A stretch of 64,000 bases of DNA from NCBI RefSeq assembly GCF_003268275.1, contig NZ_QLYR01000001.1, forward strand, positions 434,001 to 498,000, given 5' to 3'. This document shows, in pieces, positions 1 through 8,610 of this stretch. This DNA is from Hydrogeniiclostridium mannosilyticum (GTDB taxonomy: Bacteria; Bacillota; Clostridia; Oscillospirales; Acutalibacteraceae). A program made the translations under genes and the position numbers. The notes under the pieces are model-generated. The model did not search any database, was not told the DNA's origin, and saw only the letters and a list, made by a program, of their open reading frames with translations. The first letter of the stretch is position 1, and every line of letters begins with the position of its first letter.

Positions 1-71
1 GCGAGCTAAGGAAGATGCGGGAAGAACATCTCATTGAAACCGAAGGCCGAACGGTACGCTTATGCCGCTAA
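1..71 (+). CDS. C-terminal end of a putative Crp/Fnr-type winged-helix regulator (partial)
   Basis: An open frame enters the window from the left and stops with TAA at 69-71. The visible 22 residues read ELRKMREEHLIETEGRTVRL and CR. This matches the usual end of the winged helix in Crp/Fnr-type regulators, where a basic recognition-helix tail is followed by a Gly-Arg turn and a short beta strand. It converges on the serine hydrolase on the other strand, leaving 7 bases between the two stop codons. Only the tail is visible, so the family call is inference; another winged-helix regulator is equally possible. Confidence 0.45.
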   Translation, partial: ELRKMREEHLIETEGRTVRLCR

Positions 72-78
72 CGCCTCC

Positions 79-963
79 TTACCGCGCGTATAACGCTGCA
101 ACGAGCTTCCCTGAGCGATCAGCGGGGTCATAAGCCTGCCAGGCAAATACGCATCGATCTCTCGGGTCTACATAAATAACCTGACCATACATCCCCGCGC
201 AGTGGTAAGCGCTGCTTTCTCCCCCTAACCGCCAAAAACTGTAACCATAGCTTGAACCGGATTCCAGGCCAACCTGGCTTGCCGTAGCTTTGGCAACCCA
301 ATCCTCGGAAAGCAACCGGCGTCCTTCCCACATTCCTCCGTTTAAATAAAGTGCACCAAAACGCAGCATCTCCTCAGTTCGGATAAATAATCCTGTTGCG
401 CCCATCGCATGGCCCCGCGGGCACGTTGCCCAGCCGGTCCCTTGAAAGCACAATGGATTAAACAAATTTTCAAGCAGAAAGTCCTGTAATTTTTTCCCGG
501 AAACCGCGGCGACAATTCGGGACGCCAAATAGTAATTGGAGTCACTGTATACCATCTTTTCACCAGGGCGGTAAACAAGCGGCGCTCGGAGTACCATTCG
601 CAGGAAATCACCGGTGGGATATTGGCGAATATCCTCCACATCAATATCCAGAAAACCGGAGGCAATTCCAATTGTCTGTGCCAATACATGCGCAACCGTA
701 ACAGCCTTCCAATCTTCCCCGCAATCCGCCGGATAATCCTGGTGGAAGAGCTCATAAACGGATGTATCAAGCGGCAGCAGCCCCCTGTCGTACAGCATGC
801 CTACCGCGGTTGCAGTGAAATTTTTAGAGACGGAATAAATATTATTACAGCAGTTGGCCGGATGTATGCAGCGGGTTTCTGTCTCCCCAGCCCGATAATG
901 CGAAACCGTATAAACCGGGATTTCCTCCTGCTCAATGAGCTTTAACAGTTCGGAAAAAAACAT
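79..963 (-). CDS. Serine hydrolase, class C beta-lactamase/PBP4*-like family
   Basis: The 294-residue protein has the layout of the beta-lactamase/transpeptidase-like serine hydrolases. The nucleophile motif SVSK (SxxK) is near residue 45, the YSDSNY (YxN) motif near residue 142, and an HCAG sequence near the C-terminus fits the third-strand HxG motif. No signal peptide or membrane segment is visible, so it is probably cytoplasmic. It may be an esterase or D-aminopeptidase-like enzyme rather than an antibiotic-resistance lactamase. GAGGAG lies six bases before the ATG. It sits 10 bases downstream of the malic enzyme gene and may be cotranscribed with it. The substrate cannot be read from the sequence. 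Confidence 0.85.
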   Translation of the reverse strand: MFFSELLKLIEQEEIPVYTVSHYRAGETETRCIHPANCCNNIYSVSKNFTATAVGMLYDRGLLPLDTSVYELFHQDYPADCGEDWKAVTVAHVLAQTIGIASGFLDIDVEDIRQYPTGDFLRMVLRAPLVYRPGEKMVYSDSNYYLASRIVAAVSGKKLQDFLLENLFNPLCFQGTGWATCPRGHAMGATGLFIRTEEMLRFGALYLNGGMWEGRRLLSEDWVAKATASQVGLESGSSYGYSFWRLGGESSAYHCAGMYGQVIYVDPRDRCVFAWQAYDPADRSGKLVAALYAR

Positions 964-973
964 CTGTTTCTCC

Positions 974-2146
974 TCACACCCGCGCTACACCGGAGCTGCG
1001 CGCCGCTTCGGCAACCGCATGGGCAACCGCCGAGGCAACTCCTTTATCCAAGGCGCTCGGCAAAATGTAATCCACCGTCAGTTCATTCGCCGGCACATAA
1101 TCGGCTATGGCCCGCGCCGCCGCCTGCTGCATATCGTCGTTGATGTCTGTGGCGCGGGCGTCCAGCGCCCCCCGGAAAATACCGGGAAACGCCAAAACAT
1201 TATTGATTTGGTTCGGGTAATCGCTGCGTCCGGTTCCGACAATCGCCGCTCCGGCCGCTTTGGCCTCGCCAGGCAGAATTTCCGGCACAGGGTTTGCCAT
1301 GGCAAAAACCATCGGGTCCCTATTCATCGACCGCACCATTTCCGCGCTTAAGACGCCCGGAGCAGACACCCCCACAAAGAGATCCGCACCCTGAACCGCG
1401 GCAGCGAGTGGGCCGGAAACCCGGCGGGGATTTGTGATGGCCGCCAGCTCCTGGTGGGCCTTGCTCAGCCCGGCCGCTCCATCTACCAATGTTCCCGCCC
1501 TGTCGCACATAATCATTTCCCCTACGCCCATTTTCATTAAGAACATAGCAATCGCCGTACCGGCGGCGCCAGCGCCATTGATAACCGCTCTTACTTCCCC
1601 CGGCTTTCGCCCCGTCAGCCGGCAGGCATTTAAAAAGGCCGCAGCCACCACAATGGCTGTACCGTGCTGATCGTCGTGAAAGACCGGAATATCACAGCAC
1701 TTCTTCAAGCGGCGTTCCACCTCAAAGCAACGCGGGGCGGAGATATCCTCCAAATTGATTCCGCCAAAGCTGCCGGCCAGCAGCGAAACCGTGCGGACAA
1801 TATCATCCACTTCCTTTGAACGAATGCACAGCGGAATCGCGTCTACACCGCCAAATGCCTTCAACAGGGCACACTTTCCCTCCATTACCGGCATACCGGC
1901 CTCCGGTCCGATGTCGCCCAGCCCTAAAACCGCCGTACCGTCCGTCACTACCGCAACTAAATTGGAACGGCGTGTCAGCTCGTAGCTCTTATCCGGGTTC
2001 TTTTGAATTTCCAGGCAAGGCTGCGCCACCCCCGGTGTGTAGGCCAGAGAAAGGTCGTCGCGCGTCTCCAGGGGCGCCCGGCAAACCACTTCTATTTTAC
2101 CCTGCCATTCTTTATGTAAGCGCAATGATTCGGCCGCATAATCCAT
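974..2146 (-). CDS. NAD(P)-dependent malic enzyme
   Basis: This is a 390-residue short-form malic enzyme (malate to pyruvate plus CO2). The N-terminal malic domain holds SLAYTPGVAQPCLEI near residue 36 and GLGDIGPEAGMPVMEGK near residue 78. The acid-rich metal site lies in LEDISAP and VFHDDQHGTA. The NAD-binding domain carries INGAGAAGTAIA near residue 190. It is cytoplasmic and feeds pyruvate and reducing power into central metabolism. Two start codons are possible. An ATG at 2152 lies only three bases after the GAGG ribosome site, whereas the ATG at 2146 has a seven-base spacer, so 2146 is preferred. The serine hydrolase gene follows after 10 bases. Confidence 0.93.
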   Translation of the reverse strand: MDYAAESLRLHKEWQGKIEVVCRAPLETRDDLSLAYTPGVAQPCLEIQKNPDKSYELTRRSNLVAVVTDGTAVLGLGDIGPEAGMPVMEGKCALLKAFGGVDAIPLCIRSKEVDDIVRTVSLLAGSFGGINLEDISAPRCFEVERRLKKCCDIPVFHDDQHGTAIVVAAAFLNACRLTGRKPGEVRAVINGAGAAGTAIAMFLMKMGVGEMIMCDRAGTLVDGAAGLSKAHQELAAITNPRRVSGPLAAAVQGADLFVGVSAPGVLSAEMVRSMNRDPMVFAMANPVPEILPGEAKAAGAAIVGTGRSDYPNQINNVLAFPGIFRGALDARATDINDDMQQAAARAIADYVPANELTVDYILPSALDKGVASAVAHAVAEAARSSGVARV

Positions 2147-2365
2147 ATCCATTTCCTCTTTCTGTATTGTAAATTAGTGCTATCCAAGCCACTCCCAGCT
2201 GCATGTACTTGGAGGAATGTGGAGCCTCTGTTTATTATTATACCTTTCCTTCTTTTTCCTTGCAAGATCAGAATATCTCGGGAGCAACAGGCTCTTGTTC
2301 CCTTTATGAATGGGATCGGCTTTAAAATCAGCCGCGGATCTGGCGATATTTTTTGATATTTGCTA

Positions 2366-2394
2366 TTGACCAATTCCATTATTTTCTCTATTCT
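2366..2394 (+). promoter_or_regulatory. Sigma-A-like promoter for the 52-residue small protein
   Basis: TTGACC at 2366-2371 and TATTCT at 2389-2394 are separated by 17 bases and point at the small gene starting at 2479. The gap 2153-2478 holds nothing else that can be recognised. Confidence 0.5.
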
Positions 2395-2478
2395 ATATAT
2401 AAGCAGCATAAATCAGCAAACAATTTATATGAAAAAATATAGAAATTTCAAAAATTGCGTCGAAAGGAAGAATAAATA

Positions 2479-2637
2479 ATGGACAAAGACAGTCAGGAGC
2501 AGCTCTCCAACATACTCGACCTCCTCTATAATATTGACGACAACCAGGTCTTGATATACCGTAAGCTCCAGTCAATTCACGATGACATTGAAGCCATTAA
2601 AAAATATTTACAGCTATCTGAAACCCATGAGGAGTAA
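2479..2637 (+). CDS. Small hypothetical protein, 52 residues, coiled-coil-like
   Basis: The ATG at 2479 follows AAGGAAG by eight bases. The frame runs for 52 codons to TAA at 2635-2637. The product is acidic and cytoplasmic (MDKDSQEQLSNILDLLYNID at the start). It shows a regular pattern of Leu, Ile and Val typical of a short amphipathic helix or coiled coil, and has no Cys, signal peptide or membrane segment. It has its own promoter upstream and a shared terminator downstream, which supports it as a real gene. No family is recognised. A role as a small adaptor or structural peptide is speculation. Confidence 0.7.
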   Translation: MDKDSQEQLSNILDLLYNIDDNQVLIYRKLQSIHDDIEAIKKYLQLSETHEE

Positions 2638-2657
2638 TAATTCTGTGGACTGATTAT

Positions 2658-2702
2658 AAAAGCCCCCAGTTGTAGGCGTTATCCTACCGCTGGAGGCTTT
2701 TA
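2658..2702. terminator. Bidirectional rho-independent terminator
   Basis: AAAAGCC...GGCTTTT arms enclose an inner GTAGG/CCTAC stem. The hairpin lies between the convergent 52-residue protein gene and the GH32 gene and has T/A runs on both sides, so it can serve both strands. Confidence 0.85.
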
Positions 2703-2710
2703 CGGTATTT

Positions 2711-4087
2711 TTATGCTTTCAGCTCCAACAGCCTCGCAGACAGCAGACGAACCTGCCCGCCCGCCACAAACAAGGCTATGTCCTTGCCCTTGGGCTCATA
2801 CATACGGGCACAGAGCGCATAGGTGTCGTTGACGTACAGTACGCAGGCGTCGCCGTCTACCAGCAGCGTCAAGCGAAGCTCTTTTTCCGCTTCAATACAA
2901 ACAGCACGGTTAAGCCCTTTTTCATTGGAAATCCATGCCATTTTTCTAAACTCCAAAAGCCCTTCCTCCGGCAAAAACTCATATTTATAACCGGCTTTGC
3001 TTTTTTCATCTTGGCCCAAATAAACCCCAAACTGCCGCGTTCCTTCCTTGAAACGAAGAGTCAAATCCACCCGGTAGGCGCCACACTGTGGGGCAAACAG
3101 CCTCAGGGCCTGCCTGCCCTCCACATTTTGAAGCTCGGCGGCCCCCGGGTACTCTGCTGCCGTCTGCCAGATAAAGTTCAAGCTTTCCGGCAATTTGCAG
3201 CCAAGAGTCCCGTCTCTCTGCTGAACCAGCTGGTGCACCACTAGATTGCCGCCCCATTGCCAGTTTCCTTCATCCTTATTTCCCTCCCGCGTCGGCAGCC
3301 AGCCGAACAAATAACGACCGGCTCCGTCGGAGGCCGTCTTAGCCGCATAAAATGCCCGGCCATCAAAAACATCGTCGCCCGGCATATGCCAAGGGCCGTT
3401 GGGCGTTGGCGCCATGACATAACGCGTGGCATATTGGTCGGAATACTCTGAAAAAACGAGGTACCACCAATCACCCATTTTAAAATAATCTGGGCATTCA
3501 TGAGTATGGTAAAGGTTTGGCGCCCAGAAAACGCCGTCATCACGCCAGGTTTTCAGGTCCTCGGACACATAGCGAGCGGTAAAGCCCGCGTAAAGCTCTT
3601 CCCCATTTTTGCGGCTTACCGTAAGCATAACATAATTTTTCTTCGCTTCATCATAGTAGACAAAGGGGTCCCGGAAATGGTGATGGTCATACTGCTTTGC
3701 CGGGATGAGGGTGTCCTCCGGCGCCTTTGTCCAATGTTCCAGGTCGTCGCTTACCGCGTGCATCACGGCCTGCTGGACACCGCCCTTTTCCTCCAGATAG
3801 GGAGTGTTTCCGGTATAAAAAATATGAAATTTTCCTTGGGCGGCAATTACACTGCCGGTAAACACACAGAGATCCTGATCTTCCCTGCCGCCCCGCGGAA
3901 TCATCTCCCCCGCATCCTCAAAATGATAGAAATCCTGGGTTTTCACCTTAAACCAGGGGATTCCTTCCCCGTATTTTTCCGCATTACGCCAATCCTTTAA
4001 ATAGAACAGATGGAAGGTTCCCTCCCAGAAGAAAGGGATATAATCCCCCGACACCGCGTCCTCCGGTTTATAAAACAAACGGTACAC
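2711..4087 (-). CDS. Glycoside hydrolase family 32-type protein (divergent beta-fructosidase-like)
   Basis: This is a 458-residue protein without a signal peptide, so probably intracellular. The five-bladed propeller signatures of GH32 are visible. The nucleophile region reads SGDYIPFFWEGTFHLFY (Asp15), the transition-state stabiliser is in FRDP (Asp140), and the acid/base is in HECPD (Glu197). The C-terminal 150 residues look like the family's beta-sandwich module. The usual WMNDPNG motif is replaced by VSGDYIP, so this is not a standard invertase or levanase, although the catalytic triad is kept. GTG is chosen as start because GAGGAGG lies seven bases upstream. It has its own consensus promoter and a 165-base leader. 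The substrate is probably a fructoside, but this is inference. Confidence 0.85.
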   Translation of the reverse strand: MYRLFYKPEDAVSGDYIPFFWEGTFHLFYLKDWRNAEKYGEGIPWFKVKTQDFYHFEDAGEMIPRGGREDQDLCVFTGSVIAAQGKFHIFYTGNTPYLEEKGGVQQAVMHAVSDDLEHWTKAPEDTLIPAKQYDHHHFRDPFVYYDEAKKNYVMLTVSRKNGEELYAGFTARYVSEDLKTWRDDGVFWAPNLYHTHECPDYFKMGDWWYLVFSEYSDQYATRYVMAPTPNGPWHMPGDDVFDGRAFYAAKTASDGAGRYLFGWLPTREGNKDEGNWQWGGNLVVHQLVQQRDGTLGCKLPESLNFIWQTAAEYPGAAELQNVEGRQALRLFAPQCGAYRVDLTLRFKEGTRQFGVYLGQDEKSKAGYKYEFLPEEGLLEFRKMAWISNEKGLNRAVCIEAEKELRLTLLVDGDACVLYVNDTYALCARMYEPKGKDIALFVAGGQVRLLSARLLELKA

Positions 4088-4258
4088 CTTGCTGCCTCCT
4101 CACCATTTTAGAAAGCCGCTTGAAGCATCCCCACCCTGACCCCCGCGGTATTCCGGCAAATCATACTGCGGCGCCATATGCAGAGCCCCGCAGCCTGGTT
4201 CCTTTTTTCTGTCAGAGCCATTCGGAATGTCTTGAAGGCTTTCCTGGAATTTGCTGCT

Positions 4259-4287
4259 ATTGTACCGTTTTGTAAAATGCTTGTCAA
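4259..4287 (-). promoter_or_regulatory. Consensus sigma-A promoter of the GH32 gene
   Basis: On the minus strand TTGACA (4282-4287) and TACAAT (4259-4264) are 17 bases apart. Transcription would begin near 4252, leaving a leader of about 165 bases in which no riboswitch was recognised. Confidence 0.8.
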
Positions 4288-4370
4288 TGCCTGAAAGTCT
4301 CTATTTAGCAAACTTTATCAAGAATATTTGAAGGCTGCCAAAGGGGAAGGCGGCGGCTGTATATTTAACC

Positions 4371-4421
4371 GCAAAAAGGCCCGGTATTCACTGTCTTTCA
4401 AACAGATAAATACCGGGCCTT
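4371..4421 (-). terminator. Rho-independent terminator of the GH99-like gene
   Basis: AAGGCCCGGTATT (4376-4388) pairs with AATACCGGGCCTT (4409-4421). On the minus strand the stem is followed by TTTTT. Confidence 0.85.
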
Positions 4422-4484
4422 CCTAAATAATGAGCCGTGCTAACCGTGCCGGTTTTTCAGCCGTTAGCTTCTGCCGCGCACGGA

Positions 4485-7400
4485 TTACTTTGCCGCCAGC
4501 CTCTTTCTGCGGACAAGCAGATAAGCGGACAGCCCACCGGCTAAACCAAGCGCCAGAACCGCTACCGGTAACGCCGCGCTTTCGCCGGTCTGATGATTTT
4601 CCCCGCCTTCTTCAGGCTTCGAGTCTGGGTCAGACTCGGGGGGAACCAGTTGTTCAAGCTTCTCAACCGTTAAGACGTAATCGGCGCCCTCGGTAATGGG
4701 CAGAACAGCATAACCATTCTCATCAACCGCTACCGGGTCCATCTTAACAAATTGGTTCTTTTCTGCATCGTAGCGGTAAGCATAGAGCGTTTTTCCGGCA
4801 TATTTTTCGCCAACCAAAACCGTTACGTTGGCCTTGCCCGGCAGCTTGCCCTGATGCTCAAACGAAACAATAACCGAATTATCCTTATCCGGCAGCTGAT
4901 CCGTAATAGCAGTGTTCCCAGCATTTACGGTTACCTTCAGCGCTACATCAATGCTGTCATCTGTAATATCCAGGCCATTGAAATACCAGGAATACGCCAG
5001 GCCCTCTGCGGAATTCGCGTTGATTACAAGCTCCTTGTCAACACCCTTCAGCGCCGCAAACACTCTTGCTTCCACTGTGCCCGGGTTTTCAGCATCGACC
5101 TCTGTGACAACCTTATTGGTAACTTCGCTCTGAGCAGCTCTCTTTGCGGCAACCTCGAGCTTGTCATTATGGACAGAGCCTTCCTCTGTGGCGGGCACTT
5201 CGACGGTCTCCTGCTCTTCCTGAGCCTCATCCGCGCCGCTGAACACATAGTTCAGGCGTCCATAGGGAGCAACATCGCCATCCTCATAGAAGGTCCAAAT
5301 ATCTTGTTCTTCCTGATAATTGTCCGCCCACTTAAACTGCAGATCCAGCGCGTCGACTAGGTCAGTACCAACATCCAGCAAATCGCGCGGAACCGCAACC
5401 ATCAGTTGGTTGCCTTCGACCTTCATGTCTACTGTAGCAACCTTGGCCCAGTTCTCCCCGTCATATTTTTCCAGAACAGCCTTGCCGCCTTCCGGGGCTA
5501 CACGGTTCAGTACATAATCATAGCCCTTCCAGTTTGCATGCTTTTCACTGCCGGTGTTCAAGAACAGGGTCATCCAGTGGTCTCCTGCCGGTTTAGTAAT
5601 GTCGTCAACCGTGTCAACATAGAAATAGAGGTTGTCAAAATCTCTTGCGACCTTCATGTTTTGAATGTCATTGCGTCCGGTGGTGTTCTTGTACTCAAGC
5701 TCACCAAACCCCTTCGCATCGCGGTCTGCCGTATCGCCTACATAGTCCTCATAATTTGCGGTAATTTTGGCGCTGTTCCATTGGTCAAAGCTGCCGTTCA
5801 CATCAATGGTCTGGTTTTCTCCAACATCAACCTTTGGATCCGTGCCCTTATACTGACGGATATAATCCATCATCTGCATATAGTAGTTATCGCCATATCC
5901 GCCCTTCATAGGCTCTGCGTCACGGCTATTGTTCTGGTTTGCACAGTCCACAAAGAAAATCGGTTCATCCTTCAAAGCCGTCGGTTGACGCTGTGCCACC
6001 CATTCGTTCCAGCCGGTGACAAAAATCATCTCCGGATCCTTGGAAATGGCATACTCCCACTGCTCCGCGAAGTTATAGCCCATATTGACGGCACCGTCCG
6101 AAATGTCGTTGGCGCCGTCATGCCAGCTTCTGGTACGGTCGTTGGCACCGTACCAAGCTGTCGCGCTGAAGCGTGTGGTGGTGCTGTGCTGCGCAATGGA
6201 CACGTTCATGACTTCACGTCTGCCATTCAGTCCGTAAACAGAGCTATCCGTCAGAGAGCGGCTGAATTCCATCCAAGGGAAACCGTCATCCTTTCTGGAT
6301 TCATTCGGCCATTGGTTAGCCTTGATGCGGAAGAATTTTTTGATGGTCTTGTTTGCGTCGGATTCATTCCCGATAATCAACGGCTTACCGTCCCAATTAA
6401 ACCAAAGCTTTTCATACTCCGGATGTGCCTTATAAATTTCATTATAAATGCGTTTCATGGTGTCGCCGGAGGAGGAATTGGTATAAAATACAACCTGCGG
6501 CACATCCCAACCCTGCTTTTGGTATTCATCTAGGATTTTCATCAGCTTGAGTGCCTGAGCAGTATAAGTAACCGCATTCGTTGTGTCGAACACCAGGAAG
6601 TCTACGTCCGCGTCGGTGAGCATCTGGACGTGCTTGCGCATAACCCACTCATCGTCCGAGGTGTAATAACCAAAGAGGGGCTCCCCCCAGAAGTGGTGGG
6701 CACCCACAGGGCCTCCGCCAGCCTTTAACCAATTTTCCTCTGACTCCACGGCGCCCTCTACCTTTTCGATCTTACTGTTGTCATAGGGGCCGCCTGTTCC
6801 ATGCTGGCCTTGCCAGAGGAAATAGAACACGCCGACGAAACGATCGCCTTCTCTGCTATTGGGAACGGTGTCGTTCATCGGTAGCTCACGGTCCAGGTCG
6901 TCCACGCCAGCCAATGAACCATTTACCTTCGAGAAATTTTTGCTGGTGGATATTGCACCATCCTTGCGTACAAGGTTGTCAATAGCAGCATAAATAGCCT
7001 CTGCATACCCGTCAACCGTATCCTGTTCTGTTATTCTCTTATTCCAATAAATCGCCTGTTGGGCCTGCCTGAGCTCAGCCACGCTTTCTGAGGTATAAAC
7101 CGTCAGATCACCGGGAATTTTATCCAGCGCAGAATTGACATCCCAGTAGTCGGCCTCTTTTAATTTCAACAGCTTAAAGGCGCTTTCTACCGCCGCAATC
7201 TGTCCGTCAATTTTTTCCTGCTCGTCGGCTGGCCGGTCATACTCTACTTTGGCCAGGGCTTCCTCAAAAGCAACGATCGTATCGTCCGTATAATAGGAAT
7301 GATCCACGACCTGCTCAAGAATTTCCTCCAACTTACTATAATCGGCCATCTGAATTACACTGAGTGGCCGCTGGCGCAGAACCTGCTTTTGCGCATTCAG

Positions 7401-8258
7401 CAGACAAATTACATAATCCCCCAGCGGCAGCTTAGCAGCGTCGCCCTCAAAGGTAAAGCTCTGAACCTTATCCGCCGCGCCGGCCTCTTTGCGCAGGATA
7501 GGCTCCGCCGTTGCGGGGTCCTCACCCTGCTTGAAAATGCCGAACCAGTCGCCGTCTGCCGTATCCAGGTATGAAACGTCAATCTGATCGCCAATATTGT
7601 AAACGGATTTGTCGATGACAAAGTTTGCGCCCTTGACAAATTCATAGGCTTCTGCCTCTTCGCGCGTCTTAAAGAACGCAATATATTTCAGGTCAAATGT
7701 GTCGCCTTGCTTGGACGTATTTTTTACTGTATTCAAGCGGAACATCTCAATTGTTCCCGACCAAGTCTTATTGACAATTTCGGTGACAACCGTGTTCCAT
7801 TTACCGTCGCACACCTTGGTAAAGCTCTCCGAGGTATTGCCGCCCAGCGGCGTTTCGTCCGAACCCCAGAAATAAAGGCTGGTAGTGCCTTTGCTTTCCG
7901 TTCTGTACATCATTTTTACAAATTTATAGTCAGAACTAAAAGAGCGGTCCCCCAACGTGCCCATAAAGAAAGGGTCATCCTTCCCGTCCGCATTGGTAAA
8001 CTCATAATATGAGCCTGAGCCGTCCTCGGCATTTTCTACAAAGCGGAAGGTCTGGTGCCCATCCGCATCGGTCGGCGCCGTCCAGAAAATGCCTTCTTCC
8101 GCCTCCTTGCTTTCTTTCATAATTTCCTTTTCGGTAAAGTCAAACAATATAAAATCGTCTGTCAACGCCGAGGCCGATGACAGCGGCACCATACCGAATA
8201 ACAATGCAAGCGTAAGGCAAAGCGATAAAGCCTTGCTCATTTTTTTGAACCTTTTCAC
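4485..8258 (-). CDS. Secreted, wall-anchored multidomain protein with GH99/GH71-like TIM barrel
   Basis: The GTG at 8258 follows GGGGGG by six bases and gives 1257 residues beginning with a basic signal peptide. An upstream in-frame start would add 15 residues in front of that peptide. In order there are a signal peptide (to about 31), a jelly-roll-like module (35-205), an Ig-like module, helical FIVAR-like repeats (300-435) and a TIM-barrel region (about 455-820). The barrel holds GAHHFWGEPLFGYY and a GWNEW strand end typical of GH99/GH71/WbsX-like enzymes. A CBM9-like sandwich (about 845-1050), two further beta domains and a sorting tail (HQTGES, hydrophobic stretch, RRKR) follow. It probably cleaves an extracellular glycan, perhaps a mannan. 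The exact family and substrate are unproven. Confidence 0.8.
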   Translation of the reverse strand: MKRFKKMSKALSLCLTLALLFGMVPLSSASALTDDFILFDFTEKEIMKESKEAEEGIFWTAPTDADGHQTFRFVENAEDGSGSYYEFTNADGKDDPFFMGTLGDRSFSSDYKFVKMMYRTESKGTTSLYFWGSDETPLGGNTSESFTKVCDGKWNTVVTEIVNKTWSGTIEMFRLNTVKNTSKQGDTFDLKYIAFFKTREEAEAYEFVKGANFVIDKSVYNIGDQIDVSYLDTADGDWFGIFKQGEDPATAEPILRKEAGAADKVQSFTFEGDAAKLPLGDYVICLLNAQKQVLRQRPLSVIQMADYSKLEEILEQVVDHSYYTDDTIVAFEEALAKVEYDRPADEQEKIDGQIAAVESAFKLLKLKEADYWDVNSALDKIPGDLTVYTSESVAELRQAQQAIYWNKRITEQDTVDGYAEAIYAAIDNLVRKDGAISTSKNFSKVNGSLAGVDDLDRELPMNDTVPNSREGDRFVGVFYFLWQGQHGTGGPYDNSKIEKVEGAVESEENWLKAGGGPVGAHHFWGEPLFGYYTSDDEWVMRKHVQMLTDADVDFLVFDTTNAVTYTAQALKLMKILDEYQKQGWDVPQVVFYTNSSSGDTMKRIYNEIYKAHPEYEKLWFNWDGKPLIIGNESDANKTIKKFFRIKANQWPNESRKDDGFPWMEFSRSLTDSSVYGLNGRREVMNVSIAQHSTTTRFSATAWYGANDRTRSWHDGANDISDGAVNMGYNFAEQWEYAISKDPEMIFVTGWNEWVAQRQPTALKDEPIFFVDCANQNNSRDAEPMKGGYGDNYYMQMMDYIRQYKGTDPKVDVGENQTIDVNGSFDQWNSAKITANYEDYVGDTADRDAKGFGELEYKNTTGRNDIQNMKVARDFDNLYFYVDTVDDITKPAGDHWMTLFLNTGSEKHANWKGYDYVLNRVAPEGGKAVLEKYDGENWAKVATVDMKVEGNQLMVAVPRDLLDVGTDLVDALDLQFKWADNYQEEQDIWTFYEDGDVAPYGRLNYVFSGADEAQEEQETVEVPATEEGSVHNDKLEVAAKRAAQSEVTNKVVTEVDAENPGTVEARVFAALKGVDKELVINANSAEGLAYSWYFNGLDITDDSIDVALKVTVNAGNTAITDQLPDKDNSVIVSFEHQGKLPGKANVTVLVGEKYAGKTLYAYRYDAEKNQFVKMDPVAVDENGYAVLPITEGADYVLTVEKLEQLVPPESDPDSKPEEGGENHQTGESAALPVAVLALGLAGGLSAYLLVRRKRLAAK

Positions 8259-8336
8259 TGTATTCCCCCCGTTAAATCTAATTCCTGCCTCTAACAACTC
8301 CAAAGCTATATTTTGCCGCCATCCCCTCCTTTGATT

Positions 8337-8354
8337 GTTCCAACGATTTGGAAC
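8337..8354. promoter_or_regulatory. Perfect palindrome in the leader of the GH99-like gene
   Basis: GTTCCAA-CGAT-TTGGAAC has seven-base arms and lies in the 5-prime leader, about 80 bases before the GTG start. It has the size of a repressor operator, but no regulator is known for it. Confidence 0.35.
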
Positions 8355-8492
8355 GCCGTTCTAAAACCCCACCCAAAATCAACGTTCATTCTGCGGAACA
8401 TCGATCCCACAGAATTTTTATAGCTTATGATGAATAAATTGCCTCCCCCTAAAAGCTGCTTTTCATTACAAGTGGGATTATCATCAAAAAAT

Positions 8493-8521
8493 AATGTACA
8501 CTTATATCATAAATTTGTCAA
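8493..8521 (-). promoter_or_regulatory. Promoter of the GH99-like surface protein gene
   Basis: On the minus strand TTGACA (8516-8521) and TACATT (8493-8498) are 17 bases apart. This leaves a leader of about 230 bases. The stretch 8259-8610 holds this promoter, the palindrome at 8337 and the long hairpin at 8544-8589. Confidence 0.65.
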
Positions 8522-8533
8522 GCTTTTTAAATA

Positions 8534-8589
8534 GAAAAAAATTCCATATTTTATTGATTTTTCTGCTGAGAAAAGTCAACAAAATATGG
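8534..8589 (-). terminator. Long AT-rich hairpin, probable terminator of the rlmH operon
   Basis: Two 21-base arms (8544-8564 and 8569-8589), matching at all but two positions, enclose the loop GCTG. On the minus strand the stem is followed by AATTTTTTTC, as expected for an intrinsic terminator downstream of rlmH. The stem is unusually long and A/T-rich. Confidence 0.65.
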
Positions 8590-8610
8590 CGTACACTGAA
8601 AAAAATGTTA

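Noticed and set aside
79-963. An antibiotic-resistance beta-lactamase
   Set aside because: No signal peptide and only the general serine hydrolase motifs; an esterase or peptidase is more likely.
5406-6533. A 375-codon open frame opposite the GH99-like gene
   Set aside because: It is an antisense shadow of a well supported gene, without ribosome site or domain. The same holds for long antisense frames over obg, rnfB/rnfA, rel and the large recombinase.
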